From the NCBI GenBank assembly GCA_964601325.1, contig CAZRNA010000003.1, forward strand, positions 9,340 through 73,339: DNA of 64,000 bases. Direction: 5' to 3'. This DNA is from CAVPLU01 sp964601325 (GTDB lineage Archaea > Thermoproteota > Bathyarchaeia > 40CM-2-53-6). The notes beneath the pieces were generated by a model, which had not been told where the DNA came from, made no database searches, and saw only the letters and a list, made by a program, of their open reading frames with translations. This document shows positions 58,793-64,000 of the stretch, piece by piece (within the stretch, counting starts at the first letter, position 1; the number at the start of each line of letters is the position of its first letter). A program made the position numbers and the translations under genes.

Positions 58793-59416
58793 TTGCTATC
58801 GAAAGACGAACTTGCCGGACTGCAGCATAAGCTCACAGATTACGACAAGACAAGAGAGAAGCTGCTGGAGCTGACGAGGAAGACCGTTCGACTTGCCAGC
58901 TGGGCGATCGTTCAAGCCCACAGAGGGCAGATTTCAAAGGCCAAGACGACTCTGAGGGAAGCTGAAGAGAGCATTGCTCAGGTGCGAGCTCTCTTGAATG
59001 AGCGCTCTGAGTTCAAACAGGTCGGCTATGTGATTGTTGCTTTTCAGGAGTTCTCTGAGGCCAGGATTCTGTTGAGCTACGCAAGTCGGAAAAGGCTGCT
59101 GTCACAACGTGAAGTGGGCGTCGATTGGATGCCGTATGTGCTTGGCCTCTTGGATTTCATAGGTGAGCTTCGCAGGATGACGATGGATCAACTGAAGGTC
59201 GGCAAGCTGAAGGAGGCTCAAGGGACTTTCGAATCGATGGAGGCTCTCTTCGAAGATTTGCTCTCCCTTGACCGTACGTCAATAGTTCCTACGTTTCGGA
59301 GGAAGATGGATGTTGCCAAGAAGCTGGTCGAAGCCACACGCGCGGACGTGGTCGCTGACATTCGAAGGTCCTCTCTTGAGAAGACAATGAAGAATCTTGA
59401 GAAGCGCATGCGCTGA
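58793..59416 (+). CDS. Translin-family protein
   Basis: The protein is 207 residues, all helical. LSKDELAGLQHKLTDYDKTREKLLELTRKTVRLASWAIVQAHRGQISKAKTTLREAE, followed by FQEFSEARILLSYASRKRLLS, GVDWMPYVLGLLDFIGELRRMTMDQLKVG and KLKEAQGTFESMEALFEDLL, match the translin/TRAX helical fold, an archaeal homologue of the C3PO RNase subunits. The acidic RNase residues of TRAX (Glu in the central helix, EFSEARILL) appear present. It may bind and process RNA. Start TTG 58793. Confidence 0.85.
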   Translation: MLSKDELAGLQHKLTDYDKTREKLLELTRKTVRLASWAIVQAHRGQISKAKTTLREAEESIAQVRALLNERSEFKQVGYVIVAFQEFSEARILLSYASRKRLLSQREVGVDWMPYVLGLLDFIGELRRMTMDQLKVGKLKEAQGTFESMEALFEDLLSLDRTSIVPTFRRKMDVAKKLVEATRADVVADIRRSSLEKTMKNLEKRMR

Positions 59417-59422
59417 GCTTCC

Positions 59423-60073
59423 TTGTCCTCTAAGAGAATCGCTATACCTCGGAATCCTACGCTTCGAGAAGCGATCATCCTACAGAAAAAGTTGGCCCCT
59501 CTAGTATCTCAGCAGAGTAGAATTCCAGAGCAAATACGGTACATTGCAGGGGCTGACGGCGCATACGACAAAGAGCAGGCTTCAGGAGCGGCAGTGCTCA
59601 TCGAATACGCCACCTTGGAACCAATCGAAACCACGACCGCCAAAGCTCGCGTGATATTCCCCTACATTCCGGGATTACTGTCGTTCAGAGAGGGCCCAGT
59701 GGTTGTTCGTGTGCTTCGCAAGCTGAAGATCAAGCCTGATGTCTGTGTAGTCGACGGGCATGGTCTGGCGCATCCTAGAAGGTTCGGCTTGGCTTGCTAT
59801 GTGGGGGTCGTCACGAATCTTCCCACGATAGGTGTGGCGAAGAGCCGGCTCTTCGGTACGGAAGTTGGAGAAACACTCGTCGATTCAGAGGGGAGCGTGA
59901 TCGCGAGGGTCCTCCGATTCAATAGGAAAAGTCTCTATGTGAGTGTCGGTCACAATGTATCGCTTGAAGATGCAGCGAGAATCGTTAAGCACTGCATTAC
60001 CAGACGCGGTCTTGAACCCATCCTATCGGCGCATCAGGAGGCGAATAGGCTGAGATGGTCATCGAAGACGTGA
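59423..60073 (+). CDS. nfi: Endonuclease V
   Basis: The protein is 216 residues. ADGAYDKEQASGAAVLIEYATLEPIE contains the first catalytic Asp, then FPYIPGLLSFREGPVVVRVLRKLKIKPDVCVVDGHGLAHPRRFGLACYVGVVTNLPTIGVAKSRLFG, the hallmark deoxyinosine 3'-endonuclease sequence with Asp in VVDGHG. It nicks DNA (and RNA) next to inosine. TTG start; seven bases behind the translin stop, and its end overlaps RibK by 19 bases. Confidence 0.96.
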   Translation: MSSKRIAIPRNPTLREAIILQKKLAPLVSQQSRIPEQIRYIAGADGAYDKEQASGAAVLIEYATLEPIETTTAKARVIFPYIPGLLSFREGPVVVRVLRKLKIKPDVCVVDGHGLAHPRRFGLACYVGVVTNLPTIGVAKSRLFGTEVGETLVDSEGSVIARVLRFNRKSLYVSVGHNVSLEDAARIVKHCITRRGLEPILSAHQEANRLRWSSKT

Positions 60074-60759
60074 GTCCTGCACTACTGTTGACATTGTGCA
60101 AGCTTGCAGAGCTTGGAGCATACTCTGGCGAGCTGTCGATCACCACAGCAGATCTGGCGAGAAACCTGAACGCCTCACAGCAGACAGCCTCGCGACACCT
60201 AATAGACCTTCAGACACTCGGCCTAATCAGAAGAACCCGAAGTGCTCGCGGGGAGGCGATCAGAGTGACTGCGAAAGGGTCGGAGGAGCTCAACAGAATG
60301 CATCTCCGGCTCAAGGCGATATTCGAGTTAAAACCAAGAGAAGTCGTGCTCGAAGGAACATTGTTCTCAGGAATAGGCGAGGGCGCTTGGTACGTAGGCC
60401 AATCTGGCTATCGCAGACAGTTCGCGGAGAAGCTGGGTTTTGATCCCTATCCTGGCACACTGAACCTACGGCTCAGACATGATTACAAGGACGAGAGAAG
60501 ACTCCTAGAAACGCTTCCGCACGTCGAGATTGATGGGTTCCGTGACGGTGAGAGAACTTTCGGGCCTGTCATATGCTACAAAGCGAAGATCAATGACGCG
60601 GAGGATGGAGCGTTGATCTCGGCAGTCAGAACGCACTACGCAGGCGACGTGATCGAGATGATTGCACCAAGCAATCTCAGAGCGAGACTCGGACTCAAAG
60701 ACGGCGATATTGTGAAGGTTCGTATCATCATCCCGTCTCTTGGAAGAACCTCTGCCTGA
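60055..60759 (+). CDS. ribK: CTP-dependent riboflavin kinase with N-terminal winged helix
   Basis: The protein is 234 residues. N-terminal HTH (about 1-95: LCKLAELGAYSGELSITTADLARNLNASQQTASRHLIDLQTLGLIRRT), C-terminal DUF120 kinase (about 100-230): EGTLFSGIGEGAWYVGQSGYRRQFAEKLGFDPYPGTLNLRL, and VIEMIAPSNLRARLGLKDGDIVKVRI. Archaeal RibK phosphorylates riboflavin to FMN with CTP. The N-terminal domain may regulate its own gene. Coding ends overlap the convergent RibL gene by 32 bases. Confidence 0.95.
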   Translation: MVIEDVSPALLLTLCKLAELGAYSGELSITTADLARNLNASQQTASRHLIDLQTLGLIRRTRSARGEAIRVTAKGSEELNRMHLRLKAIFELKPREVVLEGTLFSGIGEGAWYVGQSGYRRQFAEKLGFDPYPGTLNLRLRHDYKDERRLLETLPHVEIDGFRDGERTFGPVICYKAKINDAEDGALISAVRTHYAGDVIEMIAPSNLRARLGLKDGDIVKVRIIIPSLGRTSA

Positions 60760-61375
60760 TCACAGAAGAACTCAGATACTTCTCTCTGTCGAACTTGGCA
60801 AGCCGGACTATCCTGACTTCGAGCCCCTTTCTTTCGACAAGCTCGGTGACTGTTCGCGCAACAGAATCTTGGTCATACCCAAGGGCGATAATATCGGGCC
60901 TGACGTCATCAATTACCTGCTCATACCCCATGCCCACGTCTTCATAGCCAAGAATAGCAGCATCCACGGGCTTCAGTGACTCCACAAGTGCACGCCTATC
61001 CTCTTCAGGAAATACAGGTCTACGACCTTTCAATGTTTCAACCGTGGTATCGGTTGCCACGACGACTACAAGAAGGTCTCCGTGTGTTTTCGCTTCAGCA
61101 AGAGCAGCAAGATGGCCAAGGTGGAGTATATCATAGACTCCTCCCACGAGAACTACGCCCAGCTTCGATCGTCCCTTAGGCAACAACGCGTACTTGTCCG
61201 TGTCTTGACGTTCGAGCATTCCAGATCTCGTGAACTGTCTCAACATATCGTCAGATTTGCCTGGATCGAGCCCTGTCTTCTCCATCAGCTCCGCTCTCGT
61301 GAAGGATGATTTCCGAAGTTGCAGGATGTAGATGGACTTCAAGAGATCCTTCTCGTCTTGCTCACTCAGGTCCAT
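60728..61375 (-). CDS. ribL: RibL-type FAD synthetase with N-terminal winged helix
   Basis: The protein is 215 residues. N-terminal helical/winged segment (EQDEKDLLKSIYILQLRKSSFTRAELMEKTGLDPGKSDDMLRQFTRSGMLERQ), then a cytidylyltransferase fold: VGGVYDILHLGHLAALAEAKTHGDLLVVVVATDTTVETLKGRRPVFPEEDRRALVESLKPVDAAILGY, and DIIALGYDQD. RibL adenylates FMN to FAD in archaea. It is convergent to RibK, so the two successive flavin steps are opposite each other at one site. Confidence 0.9.
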   Translation of the reverse strand: MDLSEQDEKDLLKSIYILQLRKSSFTRAELMEKTGLDPGKSDDMLRQFTRSGMLERQDTDKYALLPKGRSKLGVVLVGGVYDILHLGHLAALAEAKTHGDLLVVVVATDTTVETLKGRRPVFPEEDRRALVESLKPVDAAILGYEDVGMGYEQVIDDVRPDIIALGYDQDSVARTVTELVERKGLEVRIVRLAKFDREKYLSSSVIRQRFFQETG

Positions 61376-61421
61376 CTCACTCTTGCCTCCTAGTTATTTC
61401 CATGGCATCATCAACGAGATA

Positions 61422-61709
61422 TCATTTGTCAAGTCGTGACGATCCGACTGACTTCAGCGAGTTGGTTTTTCCTAGATCCGCTACGCCCATGATGCTCAAC
61501 GAATCTAGGAGACCTTCGGCGTACGCAACGGAGGCCAGAGCGGTCGTTGGTTTCCCTGTTTCGAGATAGTACTTGCTGTCAGCCACGTATCTCTTGGCAT
61601 AATCAACTACGCGTAGTGCGTCAGGATTGCTGACAACCTCGGCCATTTGAAGGGCTCTCTCTATGGCTGCTAGGTAGGTTCGTGTGCGTTCTCCAGGGTC
61701 TTCGTTCAT
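61422..61709 (-). CDS. DUF357 protein
   Basis: The protein is 95 residues from ATG 61709 (the frame extends to 61805, but that part is the diphthine synthase gene in another frame). ERTRTYLAAIERALQMAEVVSNPDALRVVDYAKRYVADSKYYLETGKPTTALASVAYAEGLLDSLSIMG is DUF357: two helices with YLETGKP...SYAEGLLD signature. Archaea-specific, function unknown. ATG overlaps the DphB stop (ATGA), so it is translationally coupled to DphB. Confidence 0.92.
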   Translation of the reverse strand: MNEDPGERTRTYLAAIERALQMAEVVSNPDALRVVDYAKRYVADSKYYLETGKPTTALASVAYAEGLLDSLSIMGVADLGKTNSLKSVGSSRLDK

Positions 61710-62500
61710 TCTTGGCCCTCCAGCAGTTCTCGTGGGGCTCCGGCAAGTAGTTGGAGCGCCTCGGCCTCTACAAAATGCAGTCTGCTTGGGATAATGATCG
61801 ACCATGGGGGGTCCCCAAAATCGCCCTTCAGTAGATCTCTTGCTCTATCCGCTCTCACTAAGCAGTCAGGGGCTTCGACACGTGCGAGTGCAACCATGAG
61901 TGTCTCTTCCGTCAGCAGACCTGTTCTCTTTGCGGATTCCAATTTGATGAGAATTCGAATTGCTTCGGGAATCGTCAATCCTCCTTGCTCAAGGTCCAGG
62001 AGAGCGAGCGTATGAAGGCCTATTCTCTTGTTGGACGCGATGAATTCGTACACCGATTCCGGAGCAGGGCTGGTCTTTGGCGAGGGGATCGTGACGGTTC
62101 TTCCGAACTTGTATACTTCCAACCCTGTGGCCCCGGCTACGGCTGTGAGTATTGACGCCGAATGGATGACTGCTGTCCGGATTCCGAGTTTTTTGGCTGA
62201 TAACAGAAGTGCGACATGCGTCGTTGCTGACACCGGATCTCCGGGAGTTAGAAGGGCCACGCGTCCTTTCTTGGCCTTCAACAGAATCGTGCGTTGAGCG
62301 TCTTCTTCTAGGTCTTTCCTGGTGAGGATCTCGATTTCCTTTCCAACGAGGTGTCGCAATCGATCCAATGAGAGCCCTGGCATGATACTGGTGTAGAATT
62401 CTGCATAGACGATGTCCGCGTTCTTGGCGGCATTTAGACCACGTAAAGTGAGGCCGTTTTCGTCATGTAGGCCCATGCCGATGAATGATAGTTCTCCCAT
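61706..62500 (-). CDS. dphB: Diphthine synthase
   Basis: The protein is 264 residues. GELSFIGMGLHDENGLTLRGLNAAKNADIVYAEFYTSIMPG is the usual SAM-methyltransferase (tetrapyrrole methylase-like) start, with VALLTPGDPVSATTHVALLL, VYKFGRTVTIPSP and LLDLEQGGLTIPEAIRILIKLE blocks. It methylates the diphthamide precursor on elongation factor 2. Next to DUF357 in many archaea. Confidence 0.96.
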   Translation of the reverse strand: MGELSFIGMGLHDENGLTLRGLNAAKNADIVYAEFYTSIMPGLSLDRLRHLVGKEIEILTRKDLEEDAQRTILLKAKKGRVALLTPGDPVSATTHVALLLSAKKLGIRTAVIHSASILTAVAGATGLEVYKFGRTVTIPSPKTSPAPESVYEFIASNKRIGLHTLALLDLEQGGLTIPEAIRILIKLESAKRTGLLTEETLMVALARVEAPDCLVRADRARDLLKGDFGDPPWSIIIPSRLHFVEAEALQLLAGAPRELLEGQE

Positions 62501-62563
62501 GTTGTTCTCAGGGGGGAGTTACGTGTGGGATGGTATTATTCGTGACCGCTGGGGAGGGAACGG

Positions 62564-63649
62564 CTAGACTACTATCCTGCCGTTCTCGACTATTGTTCTT
62601 CCATCGAGTTCCACGGTTGCTTGGCTTAGCGTGCCTTGGAAACCGTAGTCACTGTTGTTCTTGCCGCCGATGCTCAAGCTTGATCCTATCCCGATCGAGA
62701 CAGTCCCCTTTGCGAGACTGTCGTTTAGGAATCCAGTTCTTACCCGCGGGTTAAGTCCAATCGTAAGACTAGCAATCTTGTCTTTGTCTCCGTGTGCCTT
62801 CTCGAATATTGCACCGAAGGCGTCTAGGTTCTTCTCGGCGTTGTAGGACGTAACGTGCCCGTTCTCGAATATCCATTGAAGCCCGTGTATCAGTTTCCCG
62901 ACCTGGGGTATTGGTAGGTCGAAACTGATTTTGCCTGATGCGCTGTCCTCGACTACAGAAACGGTCACGGATCCCGTTGGGAGAGTTGTGAAGAGCGCCC
63001 CGCGTCTGATGTCATCATCATCTATGATACCGTCATTGATCTGGGCCTGCCGTCCGAGTATGGAGAATCTCAGATCCGTTCCTATTCTCGATCGGACTCG
63101 CACTTCTCTTGCCCGTTCTAGGTTCGAAGTCACACGTCTCCCTAGGATGCTCATATCATCATATCGAATGGCCGTCGCAGAGTCCGTCATGCGTTTCCAG
63201 CGCTGGAAGTTGAAGCCGTAGGTTCGGGCTCTTTCGGGTGTCACCATTCCTTGCTGCAAGAATGCGCTTCGGATCTTCTTCTCGCGACTCTTATCCTCAT
63301 GTCCCTTTTCACCCTCGAATAGGGCCGCGAACTTTCCAGGCGGTATCTTCCGCATCCGTAACGGGTTCGCTGGGCCGCCGATGAAGATATTCACGGTAGA
63401 GTATTCGGCCGTGCCGAGGCAATGTTTCGAGGTCACCTTCAGGTTCTCTTCGGAGAGCGTCTCCATTTGCGAGTAGTACGATCTATCGGTGTCAAGGATG
63501 GCCATGGCGTCGGCGCCGATCCTGTAACACTCCTCCAGTATCGCATCAGACAACTCGATGGTGTGCGCCCAAGTGTTCACGGTCACGACGTCATCGGGTC
63601 TAATCCTTAGGCAATCACTAACGATGGCATGTGCAACTCGAACCGACAT
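62564..63649 (-). CDS. M29-family aminopeptidase (thermophilic metalloprotease)
   Basis: The protein is 361 residues from ATG 63649 (SVRVAHAIVSDCLRIRPDDVVTVNTWAHTIELSDAILEECYRIGADAMAI); the preceding 40 codons of the frame are not similar and are ignored. IPPGKFAALFEGEKG, NFQRWKRMTDSATAIRYDDMSILGRRVTSNLERAREVRVRSRIGTDLRFSI, the metal-ligand region LPTGSVTVSVVEDSASGKISFD, and GLNPRVRTGFLNDSLAKGTVSIGIGSS follow the M29 pattern, though Glu and His ligands are not all plain. It cleaves N-terminal residues of peptides. Confidence 0.83.
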   Translation of the reverse strand: MSVRVAHAIVSDCLRIRPDDVVTVNTWAHTIELSDAILEECYRIGADAMAILDTDRSYYSQMETLSEENLKVTSKHCLGTAEYSTVNIFIGGPANPLRMRKIPPGKFAALFEGEKGHEDKSREKKIRSAFLQQGMVTPERARTYGFNFQRWKRMTDSATAIRYDDMSILGRRVTSNLERAREVRVRSRIGTDLRFSILGRQAQINDGIIDDDDIRRGALFTTLPTGSVTVSVVEDSASGKISFDLPIPQVGKLIHGLQWIFENGHVTSYNAEKNLDAFGAIFEKAHGDKDKIASLTIGLNPRVRTGFLNDSLAKGTVSIGIGSSLSIGGKNNSDYGFQGTLSQATVELDGRTIVENGRIVV

Positions 63650-63879
63650 CTTCAATCCAGCCAGACTAATAGGACAAAGTGCCTGATAAGACTTGAAGCA
63701 CCACGGGTCCTGGAGACAAGATGGTGCTCGATACGCCTGATTCTGGGAAACCGAGTGAAGAAACACCAAGTGAATGATGTGAACTCACTTTCAGCTCCAG
63801 CAAAGACCCCCCCAGATCCTTCGGAGATCGCCTGTAGCTTCTGGAGCAGCGAGGACCTGTTTCCTATTGGCCGCGAAAA

Positions 63880-63887
63880 CTTAAGTA
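63880..63887 (+). promoter_or_regulatory. TATA-like box of the tRNA-Ala gene
   Basis: CTTAAGTA located 27-34 bases before the tRNA 5' end; the neighbourhood is AT-rich compared with the flanks. Confidence 0.5.
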
Positions 63888-63913
63888 GACTTTCCAGTTA
63901 TGTCCGAAAGCTT

Positions 63914-64000
63914 GGGGTCCGTAGCTCAGTCAGGCAAGTCGATTTGCCCTCGAAAGGTAGAGCAGCGGTCTCGCAGGAGCAAGGCTGAAGCTCTTAACCG
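63914..64000 (+). tRNA. tRNA-Ala (CGC), 5' part, with two putative introns; cut by the window end
   Basis: The acceptor strand GGGGTCC starts at 63914. The D arm AGCTC...GAGC encloses over 30 bases; about 24 form an intron-like hairpin (GGCAA, six bases, TTGCC). The anticodon stem GCGGT leads to loop CTCGCA (anticodon CGC), then an insert of about 20 bases with stem GAGC/GCTC, and the sequence ends in ACCG where the 3' strand of the stem should begin. So there is one non-canonical D-loop intron and one canonical intron. A TATA-like CTTAAGTA at 63880-63887 lies 27-34 bases upstream. The 3' half is not visible. Confidence 0.85.

Noticed and set aside
1..64000. CRISPR arrays, insertion sequences, prophage genes, rRNA genes
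   Set aside because: Looked for regular direct repeats with spacers, transposase motifs (DDE, HUH), integrases and rRNA cores; none seen. The 24-bp repeats at 5051-5112 have no spacers of CRISPR size.

Overview
This 64 kb window is archaeal chromosome of moderate G+C, most likely from the TACK group (a Bathyarchaeia-type or non-ammonia-oxidising Nitrososphaeria-type lineage). The evidence is: a KH-KH-MBL-beta-CASP nuclease (aCPSF1), two proteasome beta subunits, Lsm and ribosomal protein L37e as neighbours, diphthine synthase, archaeal CTP-dependent riboflavin kinase and RibL, translin, SepF, DUF2153/DUF357/DUF504/DUF6659 proteins, a NitrOD5-type protein, and three tRNA genes carrying archaeal introns, two of them at a non-canonical D-loop position. 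The lineage is an inference; no rRNA is present to settle it.

Layout. 1-6.7 kb: a cut-off secreted glycosidase-like gene, small hypothetical, TRAM, zinc-ribbon and PAS proteins, and a Bat-type HTH regulator with three 24-bp-spaced repeats upstream. 6.7-11 kb: a signalling cassette (NitrOD5-like protein, six-sensor-domain histidine kinase, receiver). 11-14.6 kb: a BadI-like hydrolase convergent with a BadH-like dehydrogenase (anaerobic alicyclic/aromatic acyl-CoA chemistry), an acyltransferase and small membrane proteins. 14.9-24.7 kb: a transport- and decay-rich segment with a Tat-type substrate-binding protein, tandem AEC transporters, a decarboxylase stub, a very unusual 998-residue permease/winged-helix/membrane fusion, an N-terminally truncated phosphoesterase and a LytS-like receptor lacking a kinase. 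25-32 kb: antiporter, intron-containing tRNA-Ser, small proteins, OsmC, a decayed hydrolase, a previously overlooked 45-residue arginine-rich protein, an aKMT-like methyltransferase and DeoC.

32-36 kb: a same-strand run of lipoyl protein, DUF1893, small membrane protein, alkylglycerone-phosphate-synthase-like flavoenzyme and lipid kinase. 36-41 kb: a frameshifted GNAT-like gene and the AllF/AllG/AllH (FdrA/YlbE/YlbF) oxamate carbamoyltransferase set, with the presumed N-terminal AllG piece encoded separately. 41.6-45 kb: a GDT1-family cation exchanger divergent from a Ca2+-type P-ATPase, a pairing known functionally from eukaryotic Golgi. 45-47.5 kb: a GNAT-like/thiolase/DUF35 operon. 47.5-64 kb is mostly housekeeping: tRNA-Val, L37e, Lsm, PUA protein, SepF, aCPSF1, two proteasome beta subunits, FKBP isomerase, class V aminotransferase, SAM hydrolase, NMN adenylyltransferase, O6-alkylguanine methyltransferase, RtcA, translin, endonuclease V, RibK/RibL, DphB, an M29 peptidase and a tRNA-Ala with two introns running off the end.

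The best candidates for something undescribed are the 998-residue transporter/regulator fusion, the 45-residue basic protein, the split oxamate carbamoyltransferase locus, the pair of near-identical two-helix membrane proteins, the AGPS-like/lipid-kinase operon, and the tRNA intron set. Two conserved proteins (the thiolase and the PUA protein) lack any in-frame ATG/GTG/TTG at their expected N-terminus, which points to CTG initiation, recoding or indels.
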